Positions 29,620 to 37,222 of a stretch of DNA of 37,222 nt are shown piece after piece. Both the position numbers and the translations under genes were made by a program. The notes beneath the pieces were generated by a model. That model was not told where the DNA came from. It did not search any database and saw only the letters and a list, made by a program, of their open reading frames with translations. Source of the stretch: CAVAWX01 sp963614215 (lineage in GTDB: Bacteria > Actinomycetota > Coriobacteriia > Coriobacteriales > QAMH01); NCBI GenBank assembly GCA_963614215.1, contig CAVECB010000017.1:1-37222 (forward strand), written 5' to 3'. Within the stretch, counting starts at the first letter, position 1, and each line of letters opens with the position of its first letter.

Positions 29620-31038
29620 ATGGATATCATCTCTTTGCTCGAATCTGTAGACGCCTTCCTGTGGGGTCCGCCCATGATCGTCGTGCTGTTGGGAACGCAC
29701 CTGTTCCTGACCGTGCGCCTGCGCGGCATCCAGCGCAAGATTCCGAAGGCCATACGCCTGTCCATCGCCGAAGACGAGGGTGCGGAAGGCGACGTCTCCA
29801 ACTTCGGCGCGCTCGTCACCGCGCTGGCCGGCACCATCGGCACTGGCTCGATCGTAGGCGTGGCCACGGCCATCATCTCGGGCGGACCGGGTGCGGTGTT
29901 TTGGATGTGGCTCACCGGCGTCTTCGGCATCGCGACGAAATACACCGAGGTCTATGCCTCCATCAAATACCGGGTGAAGGACCACCGTGGCGAGATGATC
30001 GGCGGCGCGATGTATGCTTGGAAGCGCGCCTTCGTCCGCGACGACGGCTCGACTCCTTGGTGGGCAAGCCTCGGCGCCATCGCGTTTGCCCTGTTCGCGG
30101 CCATCGCCACTCTCGGCACGGGCTCGGCGGTGCAGTCCTCTGCCATGACGGGCATCATATGCGGCAACATCGAGGGGCTGCCCACCTGGGCGGTGGGTCT
30201 GGTCATAGCGGTGCTGGTCGCGCTTGTCATCTTCGGCGGCGTGCGCTCCATCTCGCGCGTGTGCGAGCTGCTCGTGCCCATCATGGCCGTGCTCTATGCA
30301 GGCGGCTGCATCGCCATTATGGTGTTGAACGCGCCCTATCTGGGCGAGACCTTCGCGACCATCTTCGAATGTGCCTTTACCCCCAAGGCGGCCTTCGGCG
30401 GCGCCGTGGGCTCGGGCATGATTACGGCTCTGCAGTTCGGCTGTGCGCGCGGCCTGTTCTCCAACGAATCCGGCCTGGGCACCGCGCCCATCGTGGCCGC
30501 CGCCGCCAGCTCGAAAAACCCCGCCCGCCAGTCGCTGATTGCCTCGACGGGCACCTTCTGGTCCACCGTCGTCATCTGCCTCATCACCGGCATCGTGCTG
30601 GTCTCGACCATGCTCGCGCACCCCGACATCGTCACGAGCGGCAACCTCTCGCAAGGCGCCGATTTGGCCAATGCGGCGTTTGCGACTATCCCTTGGATTG
30701 GCGTGCCCATACTCGTTGTCGGCATGGTGAGCTTTGCCTACTCGACAATCCTTGGCTGGAGCTATTACGGCAGCCGCTGCGTCACCTTCTTATTCGGCAA
30801 GCACGCGGTGCTGCCCTACCAGATTGTCTACGTGCTCGTGGGGCTGCTTGGCGCGGTGGGCGTGGGCGACGTGATCTGGATGGTGTGCGACATCGGCAAC
30901 GCACTCATGGCCATCCCCAACATCATCCTCATCTTGCTGCTGTCCGGGCAGATTGCCCGCGAGACCAAGCACTTCGTTTACGACGGCCACCTCGACGAGA
31001 CGGTCGTGCAGGACATCCCCCGCTACGAGGACAAATAG
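29620..31038 (+). CDS. Sodium:alanine symporter family protein
   Basis: Sodium-coupled alanine/glycine carrier of the AGCS family, 472 residues with about 10-11 hydrophobic segments. Family segments: ALAGTIGTGSIVGVATAI near residues 70-90, GPGAVFWMWLTGVFGIATKY, then GGAMYAWK, and later GLFSNESGLGTAPIVAAAAS and the C-terminal SYYGSRC. ATG 29620 is chosen on family alignment; only a weak AAAG precedes it, and the -10 at 29603-29611 suggests a leaderless message. The stop lies nine bases from the convergent phosphohexomutase stop. Confidence 0.92.
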   Translation: MDIISLLESVDAFLWGPPMIVVLLGTHLFLTVRLRGIQRKIPKAIRLSIAEDEGAEGDVSNFGALVTALAGTIGTGSIVGVATAIISGGPGAVFWMWLTGVFGIATKYTEVYASIKYRVKDHRGEMIGGAMYAWKRAFVRDDGSTPWWASLGAIAFALFAAIATLGTGSAVQSSAMTGIICGNIEGLPTWAVGLVIAVLVALVIFGGVRSISRVCELLVPIMAVLYAGGCIAIMVLNAPYLGETFATIFECAFTPKAAFGGAVGSGMITALQFGCARGLFSNESGLGTAPIVAAAASSKNPARQSLIASTGTFWSTVVICLITGIVLVSTMLAHPDIVTSGNLSQGADLANAAFATIPWIGVPILVVGMVSFAYSTILGWSYYGSRCVTFLFGKHAVLPYQIVYVLVGLLGAVGVGDVIWMVCDIGNALMAIPNIILILLLSGQIARETKHFVYDGHLDETVVQDIPRYEDK

Positions 31039-31047
31039 GATAAAGAT

Positions 31048-32856
31048 TTAGTGCATGCGCGCGGCCACGTCGGCTTCCAGCGCATCAAGCAGCGCCTCGC
31101 CGTCTGCGCGCGTATCCCCGTTGGCGAAAAGGTAGGCCTTCACCTTGGGCTCGGTGCCGCTCGGACGCAGCAAGACCTTCGCTCCGCCGTCCAAGCGGTA
31201 TTCAAGCACGTTGGCCGCCGGCAGGGTCTGGGGCTGTCCGTTTTGTTTGCCCGCATCCGCGCCGCCCACGACGGGCATCTCGCGCCCAGCCTCGTAGTCG
31301 AGCGTCTCTGCCACCGCGACCTGCGCGAAGGCGGCAGGCGGATTCGCGCGGAACTCCCCCATCAGCTCCTTCATCCGCGCCGCACCCGCCGCGCCTGCAA
31401 ATTCGTAGCTCAAGGTGCGGGTGAGGCGGTAGCCGAACTGCGCGTAGAGGGCGTCCATGCGCGCGAGCAAATCGATGCCCTGCTCCTTGTAGAAACGCGT
31501 CATCTGCGCGATGAGCATGCTCGCGTTCACCGCGTCTTTGTCGCGCACGTGCACACCCGACATGTAGCCGTAGGACTCCTCGAAGCCAAAGATGAAGCGC
31601 TCGGGATGCCCGGCAGCCTCTAGCAGCGCAATCTGCTCGCCTATGTATTTGAAACCGGTCAGCACGCGGCGCAGCTCGAAGCCGTGGAAGGCAGCCAGCT
31701 CGTCGGCCAGCGTTGTCGAGACGATGGTGGTGACGGCGACGGCGCGCGAGAGGTCCTCACCGCGTGCGGCGCGGCGCGTGCAGATGTAGTCGAGCAGCAG
31801 CGCACCCATCTCGTTGCCCGTGGGTAGGCGCCATCCCCCATCGTGAAAGACCGCAGTGCCCACGCGGTCGCAATCCGGGTCGGTGGCGATGAGGATATCC
31901 GGCGACACTTGCGCGCACAGCTTCAGGCCCTCGGAGAGCGCCTCGCGAATCTCGGGATTGGGATACGGGCAGGTGGGAAAATCGCCATCCGGTTCCTCCT
32001 GCGAGGGCACGACGGACAGCTCGATGCCGCCCACGCGCTCGAAGATGGCGCGGCAGCACTCGAGGCCACTGCCGTTTAAGGGCGTGTAGACGACCTTCAG
32101 GGGGGTCTGCGCACCGTTCGCTACGGCGCCGTCCGCGCCCGCCTCTCCCCTATCGCCCGCGAGCGGCTCCAGCGACTGCGCGGCCACGGCATCCACGAAG
32201 GCCTTCAGCACCTCCTCGCCCATCCAGGTGGCAAGGCCTGCCTCGACTGCCTCTTCGAAGGGCACGGATTTCACGTCGGCAAACGCGTCGAGTGCGTCGA
32301 TGGCCTGCTGTATAGCGTGCGCCTGCTCGGTCTTTATCTGGCAGCCATCGGCGCCGTAGACCTTGTAGCCGTTGTAGGCGGCCGGGTTGTGGCTGGCCGT
32401 GACGTTGATGCCGGCGTCGGCGTGCAGATGGCGCACGGCAAACGAGAGCGCCGGCGTGGGCTCGACGCGCGGGTAGAGGGCGCTGCGCACCCCGTTGGCG
32501 GCCAGCACGCCCGCGATGGTGCGCACGAACTTCTCTCCCCCATGGCGGCTATCGCGGCACACGGCCACGAGCGGCGCTTCGTCCGCGTCCGCCTTCTGCG
32601 CGTTCAGGTAGTCGGCCAAACCCTGCGTGGCCTTGGCCACCGTGTAGACGTTCATGCGATTGGGGCCTAGGCCAAGCACGCCGCGCAGGCCCGCCGTGCC
32701 GAAGGCGAGTTCCTGGAAAAACGCATCCTCGCGCTCCTCGTCCGAGAGCGCCTGGAGTTGTGCGCGCTCGTCGGCGTTCACGCCAGACAGCCATTTCTCG
32801 AAGCGTTCCTGCGTCGTCGTCATCTGCTTTGCCGTTCCTTTCGTCGTGTGCGCCAT
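31048..32856 (-). CDS. Phosphoglucomutase/phosphomannomutase family protein
   Basis: Alpha-D-phosphohexomutase of 602 residues, the long form of low-GC Gram-positives. FGTAGLRGVLGLGPNRMN near the start, the phosphoserine loop TASHNPAAYNGYK (Ser155), the metal loop DPDCDRVG, the sugar-binding GFEESYGYMSG and the phosphate-binding RPSGTEPK are all present. It interconverts hexose 1- and 6-phosphates for glycogen or surface polysaccharide. ATG 32856 has AAGGGG five bases upstream; ATG 32823 (MTTTQERF) with AAAGGA upstream is also possible and fits the family start better. It begins nine bases after the gpsA stop. Confidence 0.92.
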   Translation of the reverse strand: MAHTTKGTAKQMTTTQERFEKWLSGVNADERAQLQALSDEEREDAFFQELAFGTAGLRGVLGLGPNRMNVYTVAKATQGLADYLNAQKADADEAPLVAVCRDSRHGGEKFVRTIAGVLAANGVRSALYPRVEPTPALSFAVRHLHADAGINVTASHNPAAYNGYKVYGADGCQIKTEQAHAIQQAIDALDAFADVKSVPFEEAVEAGLATWMGEEVLKAFVDAVAAQSLEPLAGDRGEAGADGAVANGAQTPLKVVYTPLNGSGLECCRAIFERVGGIELSVVPSQEEPDGDFPTCPYPNPEIREALSEGLKLCAQVSPDILIATDPDCDRVGTAVFHDGGWRLPTGNEMGALLLDYICTRRAARGEDLSRAVAVTTIVSTTLADELAAFHGFELRRVLTGFKYIGEQIALLEAAGHPERFIFGFEESYGYMSGVHVRDKDAVNASMLIAQMTRFYKEQGIDLLARMDALYAQFGYRLTRTLSYEFAGAAGAARMKELMGEFRANPPAAFAQVAVAETLDYEAGREMPVVGGADAGKQNGQPQTLPAANVLEYRLDGGAKVLLRPSGTEPKVKAYLFANGDTRADGEALLDALEADVAARMH

Positions 32857-32865
32857 GCGCGCCCC

Positions 32866-33864
32866 TTAAAACTCCGTCCTCAACGCGCGTCCCATCAAAA
32901 GCTCGACCGCCTCGTAGGCGTCGACCTCGTGGTCGATTGTCTTTTTCACCACGGAGATGATGGGCATCTCCACGCCCGCGCGCTCGGCCAGCGCCAGTAG
33001 CGGTCCTGCGCTGTGCGCGCCCTCGACCACTACGTTTTTTGCATGCTCGAAAGCTGCAACGTCGGCGCCTTTCGCAAGCGCCTCGCCGAAGCGGCCGTTG
33101 CGCGAATGCGGCGAGCAGCAGGTGACGTTCAAATCGCCGATGCCGGCCAGCCCAAGGCAGGTGCTTTCGAAGCCGCCGCAAGCCAGCACTAGCCGGCGTA
33201 TCTCGGCGATGCCGCGCGTGATGAGCAAGGCAACTGTGTTGTCGCCGTATCCCAGCCCGCGCGCCACGCCGGCCGCGATGGCGATGACGTTTTTGGCCGC
33301 GCCGCACAAACTGACGCCCGCGACGTCGGTGCTCGTGTAGATGCGGAAAAACGCAGACGAGACGAGGTCTTGGAAAAAGGCCGCGCACGTGTCGTCTGTC
33401 GAGGCGACGACCGCTCCGGCATACGCGCCGCGCACGAGCTCTTCGGCGTGGTTGGGGCCGCTGAGCAAGGCAATGCGCTCCGGGTGCCCCAAAATTTCAC
33501 CTGCCACCTCAGGCAGCAGGCGCCCCGAGTCTGCGTCGAGGCCTTTAGACAGCAGCAGCACCGGCGTATCCGACGCAAGCTCGGCTGCCACCACGCGCGC
33601 AAGGCCTGCGACAGCAAAGGAGGGCACCGCCACGACAAGCGCGCGAGCCCCCCGCACACATGCGGGCAGATCGGCGCTCGCATGCACGTTTTCCAGCTCG
33701 ACATCCGGGAAGCGCCGCGGGTTTTTCCCTGTGGTGTTTATCGCCTCAACGTCGTGCGGGCTGTGGCACCACAGTGCGACGGGCAGCCCCTTGCTCCCCA
33801 GCAAGAAGCACAAGGCGGTGCCGAACGCGCCTGCGCCGGCGACGGCTATGGGCTGCTGTTTCAT
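32866..33864 (-). CDS. gpsA: NAD(P)H-dependent glycerol-3-phosphate dehydrogenase
   Basis: Reduces dihydroxyacetone phosphate to sn-glycerol 3-phosphate for phospholipids and teichoic-type polymers. The Rossmann motif GAGAFGTAL is at the N-terminus; SGPNHAEEL, the catalytic lysine in CGAAKNVIAIAAG and GLAGIGDLNVTCCSPHSRNGRFG are diagnostic. At 332 residues it is of normal length. The ATG at 33864 has no clear ribosome site; the gene lies 30 bases after the stop of an unknown gene and may be coupled to it. Confidence 0.95.
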   Translation of the reverse strand: MKQQPIAVAGAGAFGTALCFLLGSKGLPVALWCHSPHDVEAINTTGKNPRRFPDVELENVHASADLPACVRGARALVVAVPSFAVAGLARVVAAELASDTPVLLLSKGLDADSGRLLPEVAGEILGHPERIALLSGPNHAEELVRGAYAGAVVASTDDTCAAFFQDLVSSAFFRIYTSTDVAGVSLCGAAKNVIAIAAGVARGLGYGDNTVALLITRGIAEIRRLVLACGGFESTCLGLAGIGDLNVTCCSPHSRNGRFGEALAKGADVAAFEHAKNVVVEGAHSAGPLLALAERAGVEMPIISVVKKTIDHEVDAYEAVELLMGRALRTEF

Positions 33865-33894
33865 GGACGCGGGCTGCGCGAGCGCGCGACGGCG

Positions 33895-34527
33895 CTACGC
33901 TTCTTCCTTCACGTCGTTGAGGTACTCGTCTTTCTCGGAGTCGTAGAAAACCGGCTCGCCGTTGTTCCACGTGCGCCAGCGCACCTTCCACAGGTTTTGG
34001 TCGCCCTCGCCGCATATCGCAGTGTTCGGTCCTGTGAGTTTGTTGGGAAACGCCAGGCTCGTGACCGTGTGGCCGCGGTCGAGCTCGGCGCGGATGTATT
34101 CGTGGGCGCGCACGACGGTCTCGACGAAGTTCTTCGGCATGGCCTCGAACTTGCCGTCGTGCATGAGGTTAATCTCGATGTCGTTGATGTCGCGCACGAG
34201 GCGAATTTGCGACAGCCACCCCTCCTGGCCTGCGTTGCTCAAGAAGGCCTCGCGAATCTCGTGGATGGCGGTCTTGATGCAGTAGGAGGTGAAGTCCATG
34301 GTGGCGCCCACGGGCATGTCCAGCGTCAGGGCCACGCGCAGGTCCGGGTCGGTCTCGTCGGTCTTGTGGCCGCGCGAGATGACGACGAAATCGTTCGAGA
34401 TCGCGTCGCGCACCGCCTGCTCCAGCTCCTCGGAATATCCCGCGCCCGTCACGTCCAAGACGAGCTTGACGTTTTGGTCGCGCAGCTCCTTGCGCTTCTT
34501 CTTCTCGGACTTGTCGACTTTCGCCAT
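33895..34527 (-). CDS. Unknown protein of 210 residues
   Basis: I do not recognise a family. The start is Lys-rich (KVDKSEKKKRKELRDQN). A soluble alpha/beta-like body follows, with GAGYSEELEQAVRDAI, DPDLRVALTLDMPVG and INDIEINLMHDGKFEAM, then an acidic C-terminus. No signal peptide, membrane helix or metal motif. ATG 34527 has GGAGG eight bases upstream and a TATAAT -10 at 34581-34576; further upstream the frame is open but unsupported. gpsA and the mutase follow on the same strand. Confidence 0.8.
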   Translation of the reverse strand: MAKVDKSEKKKRKELRDQNVKLVLDVTGAGYSEELEQAVRDAISNDFVVISRGHKTDETDPDLRVALTLDMPVGATMDFTSYCIKTAIHEIREAFLSNAGQEGWLSQIRLVRDINDIEINLMHDGKFEAMPKNFVETVVRAHEYIRAELDRGHTVTSLAFPNKLTGPNTAICGEGDQNLWKVRWRTWNNGEPVFYDSEKDEYLNDVKEEA

Positions 34528-34575
34528 GGTGAGGCCTCCGCCCTTCCTTGTCGTTTTCGTGAAGCGTGCCCGGCG

Positions 34576-34581
34576 ATTATA
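34576..34581 (-). promoter_or_regulatory. -10 element upstream of the unknown gene/gpsA/mutase operon
   Basis: A consensus TATAAT on the minus strand, giving a leader of about 42 bases to the ATG at 34527. No convincing -35 is present at 16-18 bp. Confidence 0.5.
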
Positions 34582-34703
34582 CCTTGCGCCCGGCCTTTGC
34601 CTGCGTCTGCGCCCCGCGACAGCACACAAGCCCCACGCAAACGGCCGATGCGGGGTGGCAAGGAGGGGCGTGCGGGCAGCGCGGCGCTTTGATGTGGCGC
34701 TTT

Positions 34704-34748
34704 GAAAAGGCGTCGAAGGCACCCCAGAGCGAGGCGGCGCTTCGACGC
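34704..34748 (-). terminator. Terminator after tarJ
   Basis: On the minus strand GCGTCGAAG (34748-34740) pairs with CTTCGACGC (34718-34710) around a GC-rich interior, followed by CTTTTC (34709-34704). It starts 12 bases after the tarJ stop and separates tar genes from the next operon. Confidence 0.7.
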
Positions 34749-34759
34749 GACAGATGCGG

Positions 34760-35824
34760 CTAGGCGCGCGCGCCGTCCCAAGGCGCGGCGGGCATGCGCC
34801 ACTCCATGACGGTCTTGAAGGGGTTTTTTTCGTCGAAGGCAAAGGCCGCCTGCACGTCTTCGATACACTCCACACAGGCGACGTGCTCGACGACCTTGCG
34901 CACGCGCCCCGCAAAACTCGCGTCCGCAAACAGTTCGACAGCGCGCTCGAAATCGCCTTTCGAGCTGCGGCTGTTGCCCTGCAGGGTCAGCCCCTTTTCC
35001 AGCACCATGCGCGTGTTCACGGGCACGGGCTGCTCGGAGACCCCCATCAGGCTGACGACCCCCTGCGGGCGTATGCAGTCGATGATCTGCTCGATAGCAC
35101 TCGTGCACCCGTCCATGCCGCCCACGCACTCGAACGCGTGATCCACAGCCGGCACGCCGCCCGCGAACTCCTTGCGCACGTTGTGGCGCTCGTCCACGAA
35201 ATCGAACTTGGCCATTTTGTGCTCGTGCGCGCCAAAGAGCAGTAGGCGCACGTCGGGTAGCTCGGCGCGCAGCACACAGGCCATGAGGTAGCTGACCGCG
35301 CCATCGCCCCACAAGCCAATCGTCTCGCAGCGATCCACGTGGCGCACTTGCCCGAAGGCTTCCCAGGCATTGCAGCACACGCTGGTCAGCTCGGCCATGA
35401 CGGCAACGAGCGGGTCTATGGCGGTGAAGGGCACGAGGCGCTCTGCAGGGATGACGACGTAGTCGCGCATGAAGCCGTCGGCACTCGAGCTGGCAAACTT
35501 GCTCTCCCGCGCATAGTTTTCCTTGCTGGCCTTGTCGGGGGCGGCCGCGTCGGGCAGGTTGGGCACCATGACGACTGTATCTCCGGGAGAAAACGCGCCC
35601 GTCGTGTCGGCCACCACCTCGCCAATCGCCTCGTGGATGAGGGCCATGGGCAATTTTTCGCGCAGCGCCTTTGGGTCGCGCCTGCCCGACCAGTAGCGTT
35701 GGTCGGCTGCGCATATCGCGAGGTGGGTCGGCCGGACCACTGCATGCCCGCAAGACATTTCGCGCCCTGCCTCGTCGATGCGAAAAGCGCCGGGCTTCAC
35801 CAGCTTATAGACCGCGTTTTCCAT
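34760..35824 (-). CDS. tarJ: Ribulose-5-phosphate reductase (TarJ-like zinc alcohol dehydrogenase)
   Basis: Medium-chain dehydrogenase of 354 residues that would reduce D-ribulose 5-phosphate to D-ribitol 5-phosphate with NADPH. Catalytic zinc ligands are likely Cys38 (HLAICAADQRYWSGRR), His64 and Glu65 (IHEAIGEV). The fold continues with GDTVVMVPN and a Rossmann region around TIGLWGDGAVSYLMA. The four-cysteine structural zinc site is absent, as in TarJ. The start has AGGAGG five bases upstream, nine bases after the tarI stop. Alone it would be just a zinc dehydrogenase; next to tarI it fits CDP-ribitol synthesis. Confidence 0.88.
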   Translation of the reverse strand: MENAVYKLVKPGAFRIDEAGREMSCGHAVVRPTHLAICAADQRYWSGRRDPKALREKLPMALIHEAIGEVVADTTGAFSPGDTVVMVPNLPDAAAPDKASKENYARESKFASSSADGFMRDYVVIPAERLVPFTAIDPLVAVMAELTSVCCNAWEAFGQVRHVDRCETIGLWGDGAVSYLMACVLRAELPDVRLLLFGAHEHKMAKFDFVDERHNVRKEFAGGVPAVDHAFECVGGMDGCTSAIEQIIDCIRPQGVVSLMGVSEQPVPVNTRMVLEKGLTLQGNSRSSKGDFERAVELFADASFAGRVRKVVEHVACVECIEDVQAAFAFDEKNPFKTVMEWRMPAAPWDGARA

Positions 35825-35833
35825 GGACGCCTC

Positions 35834-36631
35834 CTATCCTTTCCGCGTTTGCGCGTGCGTGTCGCAGCCGTCTTGTGCGCGCGCCCCGTCATGCACCCCG
35901 TCGCAGCCGCTTTCGCCTTGCGCTGCCAAGATGCTCTCGCAGGTGCTCAGGTCGCTTTTCGTGGTGATCTTGATGTTGGAGTACTCCCCCATGACAAGGT
36001 ACACCGGCTTGCCCGCGAGCAAATAGACCTTGCAGGCATCGGTCAGGCTCTCGCGCTCGGCTTCGGACAGGGCGGCAAAGGCCGCACGGTATTCCGCGAT
36101 GCGAAAGCTCTGCGGGGTCTGCCCTTGCCAAAAGCGCCTGCGCGGTGGGATGTCGTCGATCGAGGCGCCGTCTTCGGAGACGACGATCGTATCCGTGGCG
36201 GGCACCACCGTGTCCACGCAGCCGTACTCGCGTGCACCGGCGATATTTTCGGCCAAGATGCGGCCGGTGACGAAGGGGCGCACAGCATCGTGCGAAACGA
36301 GTATGTCGTCGTCGTGCAGCCCGAACGCCTCGTCGATGAAATCGCAGATGCGGGCAAGCGACTCGAAGCGCTCGGCGCCGCCTTCGACCACGTGCATGCG
36401 CCCGCGCTCGGTTTCGGTGAAGTTCTCGGAGAGGAGTACTTCCGTGTACTCAATCCAAGCCGCGGGACAGGCTATGACAATCGGGCCTATGCTCGGACAG
36501 GACAGGAAGGCCGCAAGCGTGTGGACGATGACGGGCTTGCCCTGCGCGCCGAGGCGCAAAAACTGCTTGGGACGCTCGACGTTTCCCATGCGCGAGCCTG
36601 TGCCGCCCGCCAATATGCCCGCGTAGTTCAT
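35834..36631 (-). CDS. tarI: D-ribitol-5-phosphate cytidylyltransferase (TarI/IspD family)
   Basis: Transfers CMP from CTP to ribitol 5-phosphate, giving CDP-ribitol for teichoic or capsular polymers. The nucleotide loop LAGGTGSRMG is at residues 7-16. Other IspD-fold marks are RPKQFLRL, VSHDAVRPFVT, VPATDTIV and the C-terminal GEYSNIKITTKSDL. IspD (isoprenoid) has the same fold; the partner tarJ favours TarI. About 25 residues after the fold are a Gly/Asp-rich tail. ATG 36631 has GAGGAGG upstream. A hairpin lies in the leader (36664-36690) below a possible -10 at 36713-36708. Confidence 0.88.
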   Translation of the reverse strand: MNYAGILAGGTGSRMGNVERPKQFLRLGAQGKPVIVHTLAAFLSCPSIGPIVIACPAAWIEYTEVLLSENFTETERGRMHVVEGGAERFESLARICDFIDEAFGLHDDDILVSHDAVRPFVTGRILAENIAGAREYGCVDTVVPATDTIVVSEDGASIDDIPPRRRFWQGQTPQSFRIAEYRAAFAALSEAERESLTDACKVYLLAGKPVYLVMGEYSNIKITTKSDLSTCESILAAQGESGCDGVHDGARAQDGCDTHAQTRKG

Positions 36632-36707
36632 TCGCGCCTCCTCGCCGTTGCGATTCGCGTTGGGGGGAAGGAGAGCTGTTTCTCCTCCCCTGCTTTCATG
36701 TTCGGCT

Positions 36708-36713
36708 ATCATA
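36708..36713 (-). promoter_or_regulatory. Possible promoter of tarI-tarJ
   Basis: TATGAT on the minus strand, with a partial -35 (TTCGAG, 36735-36730) 16 bp away. The leader would be about 75 bases and includes a GGGGAGGAG/CTCCTTCCCC-type hairpin. Confidence 0.4.
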
Positions 36714-36835
36714 GCGCATGCATTGCTCACTCGAAGCTCTAGGGAAAACCGGTCGGCGTGCCTTTGCCCCCAGCAAATTGAAGAATTTGCGGGTTTGGCA
36801 ACCCTGTGCTCAGCGATGCGGTCGGACTGTTGTGT

Positions 36836-36863
36836 TTGACGGGCGCAGCGACTTCACTATAAT
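36836..36863 (+). promoter_or_regulatory. Near-consensus promoter of the MBOAT gene
   Basis: TTGACG (36836-36841), 16-bp spacer, TATAAT (36858-36863). It is the best promoter in the window. The predicted start is at about 36870, which is the G of the GTG start codon. Confidence 0.85.
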
Positions 36864-36869
36864 GCGCCC

Positions 36870-37222
36870 GTGGTTTTCTCCTCGACGACATTCCTCTTCT
36901 TCTTCATGCCCATCGCGCTGGGGCTTTACTTTGCCTTGCCTTGGCGCAAGGCCAAAAACGTGTGGCTGCTCGTGGTTTCGCTTGTCTTTTACGCGTGGGG
37001 CGAGCCGGTCTACGTCTTGCTGATGCTCGCCTCCATCGTCGGCAACTGGCTATTTGCCCTCGGGATGGGCGACAGAAGCGACGCGCGCCGTCTTGAAAAA
37101 AGCGCCGCGCGGGCATCCTCACAGCGAGCGCGTGAGGATGCCCGCGCGAAGGCGCTGCTCGTCGCGGCCGTCGCCTTCAACGTCTGCGTCATAGGCTTCT
37201 TCAAGTACGAGGGCTTCCTAGC
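36870..37222 (+). CDS. MBOAT-family O-acyltransferase, AlgI-like (partial, 5' part)
   Basis: The first 117 residues run off the window. The start VVFSSTTFLFFFMPIALGLYF and the SLVFYAWGEPVYVLLMLASIVGNWLF segment are typical of AlgI/PatA/DltB-type membrane O-acetyltransferases, which move acyl groups across the membrane onto surface polymers. An Ala/Arg/Ser-rich charged loop (about residues 70-95) separates the first membrane helices from the next. GTG 36870 is the first base of the predicted transcript, with no ribosome site, so a leaderless start is likely. The neighbouring tarIJ pair suggests surface polymer modification. Confidence 0.88.
   Translation, partial: MVFSSTTFLFFFMPIALGLYFALPWRKAKNVWLLVVSLVFYAWGEPVYVLLMLASIVGNWLFALGMGDRSDARRLEKSAARASSQRAREDARAKALLVAAVAFNVCVIGFFKYEGFL

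Noticed and set aside
29361..29945. Long N-terminal extension of larE
   Set aside because: The open frame is antisense to the symporter gene and crosses the 11-bp repeat; ATG 29360 has the ribosome site and matches LarE length.
35834..36631. IspD of the non-mevalonate isoprenoid pathway
   Set aside because: Same fold, but the tarJ partner nine bases downstream favours ribitol-5-phosphate cytidylyltransferase; not fully excluded.

Overview
The window reads as chromosome of a GC-rich Gram-positive actinobacterium, most likely of class Coriobacteriia (the Eggerthella/Slackia/Olsenella side). This placement is inference. It rests on very GC-rich codon use, DapL-type lysine/peptidoglycan synthesis, RNase Y, an actinobacterial/Gram-positive type LexA box (GAAC-N4-GTTC), TarI/TarJ, and several promoters with an extended -10 (TGC-TATAGT type). 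Almost all of it is densely packed chromosomal genes; there is no prophage, CRISPR array or intact insertion sequence.

Layout. 1-2760: end of an unknown gene, a terminator, then a polar amino-acid ABC transporter (lipoprotein, permease, ATPase). 2881-4011: a Gln/Ala-rich coiled-coil protein with a C-terminal zinc ribbon. 4065-4535: promoter and tRNA-Ala(GGC), followed by an array of duplicated tRNA 3' ends and identical terminators. 4584-6657 (minus): dapL and pyrE. 6800-8449: an AarF/UbiB-type kinase. 8506-8913 (minus): a small unknown protein. 9086-13571: an unusual cluster of a BioB-like radical SAM enzyme, a MobA-like/cysteine-desulfurase fusion and an ArsM-like methyltransferase. 13692-16197: a lone McrB-N-like protein facing a lone HipA-like kinase. 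16279-17694 (minus): queF and a YhhQ-type queuosine precursor transporter, with a probable preQ1-I riboswitch between them.

17921-25319 is a long plus-strand run with touching or overlapping ends: rny, a GHKL ATPase, a PHP phosphoesterase, miaB, miaA and hflX. It joins RNA turnover, tRNA i6A/ms2i6A modification and a ribosome-associated GTPase. lexA (minus) faces a small SOS-type gene across three LexA boxes (26234-26304). nrdR and dut follow as an overlapping pair for dNTP control. 27818-28508 is a less GC-rich stretch with three 28-29 bp repeats and no convincing gene.

28509-37222: larE (minus), an 11-bp periodic repeat, a sodium:alanine symporter with an apparently leaderless start, then on the minus strand a phosphohexomutase, gpsA, an unknown protein and tarI-tarJ (CDP-ribitol synthesis). 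The window closes with the start of an AlgI-type MBOAT O-acyltransferase, again with a near-consensus promoter placed for leaderless translation. The tar genes and the MBOAT gene suggest cell-surface polymer synthesis and decoration.

Best candidates for something undescribed are the radical SAM / desulfurase fusion / ArsM-like cluster, the preQ1-I-like element inside the queF-yhhQ pair, the small LexA-controlled protein, and the tRNA-Ala/terminator array.
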